Assembly (NCBI GenBank): GCA_024280145.1 | Contig: JAJRQR010000191.1 | Location: 1-56,976 of the forward strand | Direction of reading: 5' to 3' | Length of the DNA stretch: 56,976 nucleotides | From: Bacteroidota bacterium | GTDB taxonomy: Bacteria > Bacteroidota > Bacteroidia > Flavobacteriales > Flavobacteriaceae | Program-made: the position numbers and the translations under genes | Notes under the pieces: generated by a model | What the model was told of the DNA's origin: nothing | The model's database searches: none | Seen by the model: the letters and a program-made list of their open reading frames with translations, nothing else | Shown: in pieces, positions 36,563 to 45,192 of the stretch | Position numbering within the stretch: the first letter of the stretch is position 1 | How the letters are laid out: every line of letters starts with the position of its first letter

Positions 36563-38629
36563 TTAAAAATTGATGTTTATTTTCCCGTAAAATAATCGTC
36601 CAGCGATATTGTTAATGTTTTGTGAATCGGTAAAATCTAGAATATTATCTATCCCCATTCCTAATTCATACTTCTTGAAAATAGTTTTATTTACCGCCCA
36701 ATCTAAAATTGCATATCCCTCTACAAATTCATCATAATCATCTAAATATCCGTTGGTATTGGTATCGTACAATCCATACTTACTCCGGTAAGTGGCTCTT
36801 ATATTCGTGTTTAAATTCCAAGGTTTATAAGTGTAAAAAACTTTTGTATTTACCATATGTCTAGAGCGATTATATAAGCCAAAATAATCGTCTTTTTTTA
36901 GTTGAAACGAAGAGGAATTTGGTGTTAATCTCGCATAAACATCTCCGTTTTTAAAGGCATCTTCTGCATCTTTATCTTTTGCATAAAGCAACTGATATCC
37001 TCCTGAAATTTTTAGGTAATTATTAATTTTCCAAGTACCATTAAATTCTAATCCTTGTGTATAAACCTTGTTTATATTGTAGTAACTGAAAATATTTTGT
37101 CCGTTGGTTTTATTGGCAATTACTCGAGTATCTATTAAATCTTGAATGTTATTTCTGAATAAATTTATTTCAAATTTTAATTCTGAAATAGGTTGATACA
37201 CACTTCCTAAATTGAAACTCACTGAATTTTCCGGTCTTAATTCATCTTCAAATTCCGTAATCGGAACCACGACATTTAAAATCTGTCCTTCTTCAATTAA
37301 TTCAGGAATTCTGGTGGTCACTTGATTATAACCCAAAACGGTATAACCCACCGTCGAGTTGGTAAAATCGAAATATAACTGCCTAAAATCTGGTGCTTTA
37401 AATCCATAACCTACAGACCCTTTTACAGAAATCTTGTCATTAATTTCATAGCGTATTGCTCCCTTTGGGCTAAATTGCGATTGGTACTCGTTATGAGCAT
37501 CAAATCTCGCTCCTACAATTACATTTATTTTTTCGGTTGGATTGGCATCGTATTGCAAATAAATATATGGCGAATTAAATTCGGGTTTAGTAGAAAAATC
37601 GGTTCGCTCTAAGCTTTCATAATTCCAACCCAAACCTCCAATAAAAGAATTTTTATCGTTGGGATTATAGGTTGCTCTAATTTCTGGTCGAATTAATAAT
37701 TGATTGAAATCTCCTTCCGAAAAAAGAAGCTCTTCACTATCATTTAAAAACTCTTCTGCCTGATAATTAGTTGCATAAAATTCGAAATAACTAGACCATT
37801 TTTCGCCGTACTTATGATTCAATTTTACGTGTGTATTCCATTCCTTTATACTGCTTTCTCCACGTAATTCTTCCGAAGCAATATACTCTTGACTTTGTGT
37901 GAAATATCTCCCTGAAACAAGCAGATTGGTTCCTTCAGAAAACTTATAATTCGCTTTTAAATTATAGGTGTAATTACTAAAAGGCTCGACAGTATTTAAA
38001 AAATCGTTTTCGACTAAATCGTAACCCGAAGTGCTAAATCGGTTAAAAAACCCATCGATAGAAAATTTCTCTTTTCTATAGCCCAAAGTCGCACTTGCAT
38101 CGTGGGTATTATTGGTTCCAAAACGATAATTTATCGCTCCATTGAAACCAAATTTTGGTTTTTCAGTAATAATGTTTATCACTCCTCCCAAGGCTTCACT
38201 TCCGTACAAACTAGAAGAAGCTCCCTTTACAATTTCAATTTGTTTGATGTTTCCAACGCTAATTCTACTCAAATCCAAAGTTCCAGCAGACCGCCCTACC
38301 AAAGGCACACCATCAATTAATATTAAGGTGTATTGCGAATCCAAACCTTGCATTTGAATTCCTTCGCCACCACCAAAATCCGAAACCGTTGTTAAACCAG
38401 TTTGCTCACTTAAAATATCGCTTAATCGCAGAGAATTTACGGCTTCAATTTCTTTTTTTGAAATAATTTGTGCTGGTAATGGCAGGGAAGACAATTGTCT
38501 TTCGGTTCGGGTTGCTGTGATTAAAACTTCCTCTAAATTTTCAACCACAGTTGAATCTTTAGTTTGCTCTTGAGCATAGGTCAAAGAGAAAATAAATAGG
38601 ATTAATGTCTGAAGAAATAGTTTTTGCAT
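36563..38629 (-). CDS. TonB-dependent outer-membrane receptor (probable heme or iron uptake)
   Basis: The 688-residue protein has a signal peptide to about residue 19. The TonB box region and plug (about 30-155) show VLITATRTERQLSSLPLPAQ and LIDGVPLVGRSAGTLDLSRI, then IKQIEIVKGASSSLYGSEAL, GGVINIITEKP. A 22-strand barrel follows and ends in a C-terminal aromatic strand (GKININF). The linked HmuY lipoprotein makes heme the best guess for cargo. It is divergent from an AraC-type regulator with 150 bases between them. Confidence 0.9.
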   Translation of the reverse strand: MQKLFLQTLILFIFSLTYAQEQTKDSTVVENLEEVLITATRTERQLSSLPLPAQIISKKEIEAVNSLRLSDILSEQTGLTTVSDFGGGEGIQMQGLDSQYTLILIDGVPLVGRSAGTLDLSRISVGNIKQIEIVKGASSSLYGSEALGGVINIITEKPKFGFNGAINYRFGTNNTHDASATLGYRKEKFSIDGFFNRFSTSGYDLVENDFLNTVEPFSNYTYNLKANYKFSEGTNLLVSGRYFTQSQEYIASEELRGESSIKEWNTHVKLNHKYGEKWSSYFEFYATNYQAEEFLNDSEELLFSEGDFNQLLIRPEIRATYNPNDKNSFIGGLGWNYESLERTDFSTKPEFNSPYIYLQYDANPTEKINVIVGARFDAHNEYQSQFSPKGAIRYEINDKISVKGSVGYGFKAPDFRQLYFDFTNSTVGYTVLGYNQVTTRIPELIEEGQILNVVVPITEFEDELRPENSVSFNLGSVYQPISELKFEINLFRNNIQDLIDTRVIANKTNGQNIFSYYNINKVYTQGLEFNGTWKINNYLKISGGYQLLYAKDKDAEDAFKNGDVYARLTPNSSSFQLKKDDYFGLYNRSRHMVNTKVFYTYKPWNLNTNIRATYRSKYGLYDTNTNGYLDDYDEFVEGYAILDWAVNKTIFKKYELGMGIDNILDFTDSQNINNIAGRLFYGKININF

Positions 38630-38656
38630 TTTATAGTATTAGTTTAAAATACATAA

Positions 38657-38664
38657 CAAAATTA
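38657..38664 (-). promoter_or_regulatory. -7 box of the TonB receptor / HmuY unit
   Basis: On the minus strand TAATTTTG matches TAnnTTTG, 28 bases before the receptor ATG. A -33 TTG is not evident. Confidence 0.42.
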
Positions 38665-38734
38665 GAAGCATTAAATTTAATAATATATCGCTAAAAGAAT
38701 TTTTAGTGTCGGAATAAAATAAATTCACAAATTC

Positions 38735-38764
38735 TTGTTATTAATAGTAATATTAGTACATTTG
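38735..38764 (+). promoter_or_regulatory. promoter of the AraC-type regulator
   Basis: TTG (38735-38737), a 19-base spacer and TACATTTG (38757-38764) form an almost ideal Bacteroidetes promoter. A start site about seven bases later would leave a very short leader before the TTG start codon at 38780. Confidence 0.6.
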
Positions 38765-38779
38765 GCGCATTATTAAATT

Positions 38780-39679
38780 TTGCTATTCAAAAATAGCACG
38801 GCTAACGAAAAAAATATAACGGCAAAAGAAATGATTGAAGAGATAGATATTCAAGAAGGGTTTAGAGTAATTACTTTAAATAATAAATCTGAAGAAAAAC
38901 TTACCTATTTAAAGGGCGTTGAAAACACATTTATTCAATTGCATTTTTGTGTAAATTGTGAATCGAATTTGTTTTTTAACGAACATTATTCATTGGAAAT
39001 GAAAGAGAACAAATCTGTTTTACTTTATAATCCGAAGCAAAATCTTCCTATTAATTTAACTGTTCAACCCAAAGGAAAACACTTAATTTTAATTGTTTCT
39101 ATAAAGATATTTCATTCTTTCTTTTCAAAGGTAGCAGGTTTAATTCCTTTTTTAAATGAAGAAAACAAAGACAAAAAATACTATTTAGATAAAGAATTGA
39201 CTCCCTCAGAAATATTGATATTAAATCAGATTTTTAAAGAAAATATGCAAAGTTCTTTTCACGAATTGTATTTAAAAGGAAAAATTTATGAGTTACTAAG
39301 TTTATATTTTAATAAAAGTCAAGACGATGCACAAGGTTGTCCGTTTTTAGAAGATGAAGACAATGTTGAAAAAATAAAAAAAGCCAAACAGATTGTTATT
39401 AATAATATGGCTGATCCACCAAGTTTACAAGAAATTGCTGATGAAATTATATTGTCCGTTCCAAAATTAAAAGAAGGATTCAAACATATTTATGGCGATA
39501 CCGTTTTTAACTTCTTATTGGACTATAAACTAGAATACGCCCGAAGATTGTTGCTTTCTAAAAAACACAATATATCTGAAATTAGTAATGAAATTGGTTA
39601 TAGTACTGCTAGTCATTTTATTAGTGCTTTTAAAAAGAAATATGGCACGACTCCTAAGCAGTATATGATGAGTTTGTAG
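38780..39679 (+). CDS. AraC-family transcriptional regulator (PchR-like)
   Basis: The 299-residue regulator has an N-terminal cupin-like sensor half (about 20-175). A linker carries QGCPFLEDEDNVEKIKKAKQ, with a Cys-Pro dipeptide (about 192-211). The C-terminal pair of helix-turn-helix motifs (about 218-298) shows PPSLQEIADEIILSVPKL and ISEISNEIGYSTASHFISAF, ending TTPKQYMMSL. PchR-type regulators control siderophore or heme receptors, in line with the divergent HmuY/TonB genes. Start is uncertain: TTG 38780 is the first possible codon after an in-frame TAA at 38774, and ATG 38831 would remove 17 residues. Confidence 0.88.
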   Translation: MLFKNSTANEKNITAKEMIEEIDIQEGFRVITLNNKSEEKLTYLKGVENTFIQLHFCVNCESNLFFNEHYSLEMKENKSVLLYNPKQNLPINLTVQPKGKHLILIVSIKIFHSFFSKVAGLIPFLNEENKDKKYYLDKELTPSEILILNQIFKENMQSSFHELYLKGKIYELLSLYFNKSQDDAQGCPFLEDEDNVEKIKKAKQIVINNMADPPSLQEIADEIILSVPKLKEGFKHIYGDTVFNFLLDYKLEYARRLLLSKKHNISEISNEIGYSTASHFISAFKKKYGTTPKQYMMSL

Positions 39680-39726
39680 GAAACAAAAAGTACTTAAAGT
39701 AGCTAAGTTAAAAGTGCCTTAAGTTT

Positions 39727-40290
39727 TTAATAAATCAAATCAATAACTTCTCCAGGCTGCGTTTGAAGTTGAATTTCTCCAATCCGAACCCGAATTAATC
39801 GCAAAGTAGGAAAACCTACAGCAGCAGTCATTTTTCTAACTTGTCGAAATTTTCCTTCAGTTAATGTAATTGATGCCCAACTTAAAGGCCCGTGACGCTC
39901 GTCTCGTATTTTTCGGTTTTCTATTGGTAGGCTTTTAGGAGTTTCTATAATTGAAGCTTTACAAGGTTTGGTCGTATATTTTTTTCCTTCAAAACCTATT
40001 TCGACTCCATTTTGTAATTGCTTAATGGCTTCGCTTGTTATAATTCCATCAACTTGAACGTAGTATTCTTTTTCGTGTTTGTTACTTAATATTTCGTAAC
40101 TTACTTTTCCATCTGTAGTTAATAATAATAAGCCTTCCGAATCCCGATCTAATCTTCCAATTGCCATAGTACCTTCAGGAAAATTATACAATTCACCCAA
40201 TAATTTATGACGCTTTTTTGTTTTTCCATTTACCACAAACTGACTTAAATAACCATGAGGCTTGTTTAAAATGAAATGACAGTGTTTCAT
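39727..40290 (-). CDS. rRNA large-subunit pseudouridine synthase, RsuA/RluE family
   Basis: The 187-residue protein lacks an S4 domain and resembles RluE, which converts a uridine of 23S rRNA domain V to pseudouridine. The catalytic Asp lies in AIGRLDRDSEGLLLLTTDG (about 42-60). KEYYVQVDG, LSWASITLTEGKFRQVRKMT (about 138-157) and LRLIRVRIG follow the family order. The gene is followed at its 5' side by the antiporter gene 47 bases upstream on the same strand. Confidence 0.92.
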   Translation of the reverse strand: MKHCHFILNKPHGYLSQFVVNGKTKKRHKLLGELYNFPEGTMAIGRLDRDSEGLLLLTTDGKVSYEILSNKHEKEYYVQVDGIITSEAIKQLQNGVEIGFEGKKYTTKPCKASIIETPKSLPIENRKIRDERHGPLSWASITLTEGKFRQVRKMTAAVGFPTLRLIRVRIGEIQLQTQPGEVIDLIY

Positions 40291-40336
40291 GTTTATAGTT
40301 TCTAGTTCAATTTCAAGTTTGGTTTCAACTTCAAAT

Positions 40337-41596
40337 TCAATCGGTCTCCAAACCTTCCTCTTTCTTTAATTTCTGAACCAATTTCCCAATAGAAAGCCCC
40401 TGTACAATAATGGAAAAAACCACTACCACATAAGTAATTACCAAAAAGAATTCTCTGTTCATATCATCGGTTAACCCCAAAGCTAATGCGATGGAAATGC
40501 CACCACGCAATCCGCCCCAAGTCATTATAAGTCCTGTCTTAGGAACAAAGTCTAGTTTCTTTTCAAATAATTTCACAGGCACTATCAACGATAGATAACG
40601 ACAAATTAACACCACAGGAATTGCTATTAATCCTGCTTTCACATAATCGGCTTCAAATTGTAAAACAAGGATTTCCATTCCTATCAACACAAACAAAATA
40701 GTATTTAAAAGGATGTCAATTAACTCCCAAAATTTATCTACATAACTTTCGGTTATTTCAGACATTGCAGAACTTCTTACTGTATCGTTTCCAACAATAA
40801 GCCCGGCAGTTACCATTGCCAAAGGTGCTGAAACGTGGATTTTATGTGCGATTGCCGTTCCTGCCATTACGGTTGCCAAGGTGATAATTACCTCTACATC
40901 GTAATCGTCAATAGACTTCATTAATTTGTAGGTGATCCATCCTAGAAGCATTCCAAATGCAATTCCCCCTAAAACCTCAACACCAAATAACTCTAAAATT
41001 TCCATGGGATCTACGTGACCATCTCCACGAACTGCAATATTAAAAATGGTTAAAAACACTACTACTCCTACTCCATCATTAAAGAGCGATTCTCCAACAA
41101 TTTTAGATTTCAATTTTTTTGGAACTCCTGCTTTTTTCAAAATTCCTAAAACCGCAATTGGATCTGTAGGTGAAATTAATGCACCAAAAAGCAAACAGTA
41201 AATAAATTCAACTTGAAAACCCACTAATTGCACTCCATAATACATTCCAATTCCCACCAAAAAAGTAGAAACCAAAGTTCCCAAAGTTGCAAAAACCAAC
41301 ACTGGCCAACGCTGTATTTTTAGTTGTTCAAAATTGGTATGCAAAGCTCCTGCAAATAGCAAGAAACTTAACATAATATCCAGAAGTACTGTCTTAAAAT
41401 CAATATGATTGATAATGTATTTTTCTGCATTTAGAAGCGTATCATCAAAGAAGCTTAATACAAAAACCCCTAAGGTAAAAAGGATGGTAATTACCATTAA
41501 ACCAATGGTTGTTGGTAGTTTTATAAACCGCACATTTATATAACCGAAGACCGCCGCCAAAACGACCAATTCAGTAATTATCAGAAAATAATCCAT
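40337..41596 (-). CDS. Na+/H+ antiporter, CPA1/NhaP type
   Basis: The 419-residue integral membrane protein has about twelve helices and belongs to the cation:proton antiporter-1 family. The key acidic sites are visible: [19 protein letters not shown] (about 147-165, Asp of the transport site) and [15 protein letters not shown] (about 168-182, the NhaP ND motif). The late segment [15 protein letters not shown] (about 357-371) is typical. It exports Na+ for protons, useful in a marine setting. Its start is divergent from the DUF481 gene. Confidence 0.92.
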   Translation of the reverse strand: MDYFLIITELVVLAAVFGYINVRFIKLPTTIGLMVITILFTLGVFVLSFFDDTLLNAEKYIINHIDFKTVLLDIMLSFLLFAGALHTNFEQLKIQRWPVLVFATLGTLVSTFLVGIGMYYGVQLVGFQVEFIYCLLFGALISPTDPIAVLGILKKAGVPKKLKSKIVGESLFNDGVGVVVFLTIFNIAVRGDGHVDPMEILELFGVEVLGGIAFGMLLGWITYKLMKSIDDYDVEVIITLATVMAGTAIAHKIHVSAPLAMVTAGLIVGNDTVRSSAMSEITESYVDKFWELIDILLNTILFVLIGMEILVLQFEADYVKAGLIAIPVVLICRYLSLIVPVKLFEKKLDFVPKTGLIMTWGGLRGGISIALALGLTDDMNREFFLVITYVVVVFSIIVQGLSIGKLVQKLKKEEGLETD

Positions 41597-41666
41597 AGCA
41601 AATTTTTGTTGAAATGCTAATATAGCTTAAAGTGACAATTCTCATAAATTATTTCTTGTTTTTCGT

Positions 41667-41674
41667 TAAATTTG
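41667..41674 (+). promoter_or_regulatory. -7 box of the DUF481 gene
   Basis: TAAATTTG matches TAnnTTTG, 25 bases before ATG 41699. Confidence 0.43.
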
Positions 41675-41698
41675 CACCACTAACCAACATTCAAATTT

Positions 41699-42448
41699 AT
41701 GCGCTTTTTAACCTTCGTGTTTTTTGTTTTATTTTCAGTTTCATCATTCTCACAAATATTAAATGTCGAACGACTTCGGAAAGTAACCGATACCACTGGA
41801 TGGTCAGGATCAGTGGCATTTGACTTTACTTTAGCAAGAAGTGTCAACGATTTTTTTATAGTTGCCAATGATATTCATCTTCAATATAAATTGACAAAAC
41901 ATTTATTTCTGTTAAAAAACCAGTTGCGATTTGTAAAAATTGAAGGAGAAAATTTTTCAAATAACGGTATTACACACTTTAGATATAATTATAAATGGAA
42001 ACCAAAAATAACTTGGGAAGCCTTTGTGCAAGGTCAATACAATAAAGTATCGAAAATAGATTTGCGTTTATTAGTTGGAACTGGACCTAGATTTAAACTT
42101 TCAAAATTAGAAAATTACAAATTCTATCTCGGAACTTTAATCATGTATGAGCATGAAGAACTTTCGGATGGAAGTGCCACTTCAAAAGATTTTAGAGGAA
42201 GTGCTTATTTTTCATTTTCCATGTATCCCACCGATATTTTTAGCTTTGTAAGCACCACGTATTATCAACCTTTATTAAGTAATTTAGGTGATTATCGAAT
42301 CGCACGTGAATCTTCCGTAGCAATAAAAGCATTTAAAAATTTCGCAGTAAAAATGACTTATTTATTCACTTACGACGAAACACCTGCTGAAGGAATTCAG
42401 AACTCACAATATCGTTTTGCAACAGGGATCTTATATTCGTTCAAATAA
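41699..42448 (+). CDS. DUF481-type outer-membrane protein
   Basis: The 249-residue protein has a signal peptide (FFVLFSVSSFSQ). Amphipathic beta strands follow, with the DUF481-like pattern of WKPKITWEAFVQGQYNKVSK, LLVGTGPRFKL and LGTLIMYEHEEL. A C-terminal aromatic residue (YSFK ends the chain) fits an outer-membrane barrel. Function is unknown. It precedes the arsenosugar cluster by 90 bases with a promoter-like element between, so it is probably a separate unit. Confidence 0.8.
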   Translation: MRFLTFVFFVLFSVSSFSQILNVERLRKVTDTTGWSGSVAFDFTLARSVNDFFIVANDIHLQYKLTKHLFLLKNQLRFVKIEGENFSNNGITHFRYNYKWKPKITWEAFVQGQYNKVSKIDLRLLVGTGPRFKLSKLENYKFYLGTLIMYEHEELSDGSATSKDFRGSAYFSFSMYPTDIFSFVSTTYYQPLLSNLGDYRIARESSVAIKAFKNFAVKMTYLFTYDETPAEGIQNSQYRFATGILYSFK

Positions 42449-42459
42449 TAATCTCTTGT

Positions 42460-42467
42460 TAAATTTG
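42460..42467 (+). promoter_or_regulatory. candidate -7 box of the arsenosugar cluster
   Basis: TAAATTTG matches TAnnTTTG, 71 bases before the first cluster gene. A weaker alternative, TATCTTTA at 42500-42507, is closer to the ATG. Neither has a clear -33 TTG. Confidence 0.38.
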
Positions 42468-42538
42468 TAAGCTTTTTTCGTATAAAGTGACTTCTTAGTT
42501 ATCTTTACCAATTAGGAACCTTTTTTCAAAACAATTTT

Positions 42539-42877
42539 ATGGCAAACGATAACTATTACGACCCAAAGGACCTTCGGAAATTTGGAAATATAACCGAATG
42601 GAGTGAAGAATTAGGAACTAAGTTTTTTGATTACTACGGAAAAGTTTTCGAAGAAGGGGCCCTTACTGCACGAGAAAAATCCTTAATCGCATTGGCAGTT
42701 TCACACGTTGTAAAATGTCCTTATTGTATTGACGCCTACACCAAAGACGGATTACAAAAAGGAATCACTAAAGAAGAAATGATGGAAGCCGTTCACGTAG
42801 GTGCTGCGATTGAAAGCGGTGCAACCCTTGTTCATGGCGTACAAATGATGAATAAATATAATAAATTAAGTATGTAA
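42539..42877 (+). CDS. arsenosugar biosynthesis-associated AhpD-like peroxidase-like protein
   Basis: The 112-residue all-helical carboxymuconolactone decarboxylase/AhpD-fold protein has the redox pair in VKCPYCIDAYT (CxxC, about 60-63) and a following His in EAVHVGAAIESG (about 84). Members in this genome context are named for association with arsenosugar synthesis. A plausible job is thiol redox or handling of organoarsenical intermediates, but no activity is proven for it that I can recall. It is 47 bases upstream of arsS and is probably the first gene of the cluster transcript. Confidence 0.87.
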   Translation: MANDNYYDPKDLRKFGNITEWSEELGTKFFDYYGKVFEEGALTAREKSLIALAVSHVVKCPYCIDAYTKDGLQKGITKEEMMEAVHVGAAIESGATLVHGVQMMNKYNKLSM

Positions 42878-42924
42878 GCAGAACACAGTTTTTGCGACTA
42901 TGTCTTCTTGAATTAAATAATTTT

Positions 42925-43980
42925 ATGTCATTATCTTCTCTTAAAAAACAAAACAACAAATTTGCTGATGGAAAAGTTCAGTTAGAATATTTATCTAACG
43001 GAATTTTCGCAAATGGAGAACTACCCACTTTCGGAAGAAAAATAATGGAGACTGGACAGTTTCCTTTGCGACCTAAAAAATTAGAAGTACTTCAAATTAA
43101 TTTGGGTTATATGTGTAATCAAGTTTGCGAACATTGTCACGTAGATGCTGGTCCAGACCGAAAAGAAATCATGACCAAGGAAACCATGTTGCAGTGTTTG
43201 GAAGTGATAAAAAATACCCAAGCCACTACTTTAGATTTTACAGGTGGAGCTCCCGAAATGAATCCTAATTTTAGATGGTTTGTAGATGAAGCTTCCAAAG
43301 CAGGAATTAAAGATTTTATTGTTCGGAGTAATTTAACCATCATTAGATCCAATAAAAAATATTATGATTTACCCGATTTTTTCAAAAGTCATAATGTTCA
43401 TGTAGTAAGTTCAATGCCACATTGGACCCGTGGAAAAACAGATAAACAAAGGGGAAGTGGTGTTTTCGATCAATCTATAAAAGCCCTACAAGAACTCAAT
43501 GCTGTTGGTTACGGAATGCCTGATAGCGATTTAAAGTTAGATTTAGTTTACAATCCTAGTGGTGCTTTTTTACCCGGAGATCAAGAAAATATGGAGCGTG
43601 ATTTTAAAAAGGCATTGTTGGAAGACTTCGAAATTCAATTTCATAATTTATTTTCAATTACCAATTTACCTGTATCCCGATTTTTGGATTATTTAATTGC
43701 TTCCGATAATTATGAAGACTATATGTATAGCTTGGTAGAAGCTTATAATCCCTTGGCGGTGGAAAACGTAATGTGTACCAATACTATTTCGGTAAGTTGG
43801 GAAGGCTGGCTATATGATTGTGATTTCAACCAAATGCTAGGGTTGAAAGTTGCTAGTAAAGTGAAACACATTTCAGATTACAACGAAGAATTATTAAATA
43901 ACCGAAACATCATCATTTCGCAACATTGCTACGGCTGTACTGCTGGCGCTGGAAGCAGCTGCCAAGGCGTTGTCGCTTAA
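42925..43980 (+). CDS. arsS: arsenosugar biosynthesis radical SAM protein ArsS
   Basis: The 351-residue radical SAM enzyme has the cluster motif CNQVCEHCHVDAG (CxxxCxxC, about 65-72) and TGGAPEMNP for SAM binding (about 110-118). Its C-terminal Cys-rich domain (MCTNTISVSWEG, DCDFNQMLG, then HCYGCTAGAGSSCQG) may bind a second Fe-S cluster. ArsS is linked to forming the As-C5' bond between dimethylated arsenic and the SAM-derived deoxyadenosyl group, giving dimethylarsinoyl-deoxyadenosine. The start at 42925 (MSLSSLKKQNNKFADGK) is preferred over an upstream in-frame codon at 42892, which adds a hydrophobic stretch absent from this family. A short repeat follows its stop. Confidence 0.93.
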   Translation: MSLSSLKKQNNKFADGKVQLEYLSNGIFANGELPTFGRKIMETGQFPLRPKKLEVLQINLGYMCNQVCEHCHVDAGPDRKEIMTKETMLQCLEVIKNTQATTLDFTGGAPEMNPNFRWFVDEASKAGIKDFIVRSNLTIIRSNKKYYDLPDFFKSHNVHVVSSMPHWTRGKTDKQRGSGVFDQSIKALQELNAVGYGMPDSDLKLDLVYNPSGAFLPGDQENMERDFKKALLEDFEIQFHNLFSITNLPVSRFLDYLIASDNYEDYMYSLVEAYNPLAVENVMCTNTISVSWEGWLYDCDFNQMLGLKVASKVKHISDYNEELLNNRNIIISQHCYGCTAGAGSSCQGVVA

Positions 43981-43998
43981 TTCCTGCGAAAGAAGGAA
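43981..43998. repeat. short imperfect palindrome after arsS (TTCCYGC family)
   Basis: TTCCTGCGAAAGAAGGAA has TTCCT/AGGAA arms around an 8-base centre. It resembles the elements at 46022 and 47019 and directly follows the arsS stop. The gap at 45181 shares its right end (AAGGAA..AATCCTATGA). Confidence 0.55.
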
Positions 43999-44007
43999 TC
44001 TAATCCT

Positions 44008-44508
44008 ATGAAAAACAAATTTCTATACCTATTTATCATTCTTATTGGCACCACCTCTAACGCCCAAAAAACCCTAGACGCCACTCTAAAAAAATACAAC
44101 AAAAACAACGTTTCCTATATTTCGGTAACAGAATTGCGAATGCTTCAAGCACAAGAAAATGTTTTGATTTTAGATAGTCGGGAATTAAAAGAATTTCAAG
44201 TAAGTCATATTGAAAATGCTACCAATGTGGGATTTGATTTTTTTTCTATTGAAGAATTTTCTGAAAAATATCCCAATAAAAATGAAGTGATTGTAGTCTA
44301 TTGCACTTTAGGAATTCGTTCTGAAACCATTTCAGACCAACTTATTAAAGCAGGATATATCAACGTAAAAAACTTATACGGCGGAATTTGTGAATGGAAA
44401 AACAAAGATTTTAAAGTGTTGGATTCTACCCAAACTGAAACCGAAAACATTCACACTTTTAATAAAGAATGGAGCAAATGGTTACATAAAGGAAAACCGG
44501 TGTATTAA
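44008..44508 (+). CDS. secreted rhodanese-domain protein
   Basis: The 166-residue protein has a signal peptide (about 1-19, LIGTTSNAQ), so it acts in the periplasm. A single rhodanese domain follows, with LILDSRELKEFQVSHIENAT (about 53-72) and the active loop VVYCTLGIRSETI (Cys about 114). The CTLGIRS loop is long enough for sulfurtransferase activity. Rhodaneses move sulfane sulfur or act as thiol carriers; in an arsenic context one could generate thio-arsenicals. It lies between arsS and the TIGR04282 gene, with the TAA immediately before the next ATG. Confidence 0.88.
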   Translation: MKNKFLYLFIILIGTTSNAQKTLDATLKKYNKNNVSYISVTELRMLQAQENVLILDSRELKEFQVSHIENATNVGFDFFSIEEFSEKYPNKNEVIVVYCTLGIRSETISDQLIKAGYINVKNLYGGICEWKNKDFKVLDSTQTETENIHTFNKEWSKWLHKGKPVY

Positions 44509-45180
44509 ATGGCTTTACTGACTTCAAATAATAATTCCAATAGCAATTTAGATGAGGTTTTTTATTTTCCTTCTTCAAAAAACGCACTGATAATATTTAC
44601 CAGAAACCCAGAATTAGGAAAAGTAAAAACTCGATTAGCAGCAACTGTTGGAGATGAAACCGCATTAGAAATTTACAATATATTAATTAATCGTATTGTG
44701 GAGGTTTCAGAAAAAACAACTGCTAATAAATATGTTTTTTATTCGGAAAATATTCAAGAAAATGATGCTTGGGATGATACGATTTTCAGAAAAAAATTAC
44801 AACACGGTGAGAATTTGGGAGATAGAATGAATAATGCTTTCGTGGAACTATTTAATATGAATTATCAAAAAGTAGTAATTGTTGGGTCTGACATTTACGA
44901 ACTTACTTCGCAAGATATAGAGGATTCTTTTTCTGCTCTTGAAACGGATGATTTTGTAATAGGTCCGGCAAAAGATGGAGGTTATTATTTACTGGGAATG
45001 AAACTATTAAATTCCAATATCTTCAAAAATAAAAATTGGGGAACCAATTCGGTTTTTAAAAACACTATGGAAGATTTAAAAAACGAAAAAGTATCTTTGT
45101 TAGCTATGAAGAATGATATCGATTATTATGAAGATTTAGAGGAAATCGAAATTTTTCAGAAATACAAAGTCAATAACTAA
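44509..45180 (+). CDS. TIGR04282/DUF2064 arsenosugar-cluster GT-A fold protein (candidate sugar-1-phosphate nucleotidyltransferase)
   Basis: The 223-residue cytosolic protein belongs to the DUF2064 family, named glycosyltransferase in arsenosugar clusters. ALIIFTRNPELGKVKTRLAA (about 26-45) resembles the nucleotide-binding N-terminus of CofC/MobA-like nucleotidyltransferases more than a GT2 enzyme. VVIVGSDIYEL (about 123-133) could carry the metal-binding Asp and DFVIGPAKDGGYYLLGMK (about 147-164) is the family's strongest motif. That supports, but does not prove, nucleotide activation of an arsenoribose-1-phosphate. Its ATG abuts the rhodanese stop; the PNP gene follows after 12 bases. Confidence 0.85.
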   Translation: MALLTSNNNSNSNLDEVFYFPSSKNALIIFTRNPELGKVKTRLAATVGDETALEIYNILINRIVEVSEKTTANKYVFYSENIQENDAWDDTIFRKKLQHGENLGDRMNNAFVELFNMNYQKVVIVGSDIYELTSQDIEDSFSALETDDFVIGPAKDGGYYLLGMKLLNSNIFKNKNWGTNSVFKNTMEDLKNEKVSLLAMKNDIDYYEDLEEIEIFQKYKVNN

Positions 45181-45192
45181 AGGAAAAATCCT

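Noticed and set aside
39680-39726. Possible bidirectional terminator between the AraC and pseudouridine synthase genes
   Set aside because: The AAAAAGTACTTAAAG and CTTAAGTTTTT stretches pair only partly, so a hairpin is not convincing.
40291-40336. Tandem TTTCAA-like stretches between the antiporter and pseudouridine synthase genes
   Set aside because: Repeats are short and irregular, consistent with AT-rich drift.
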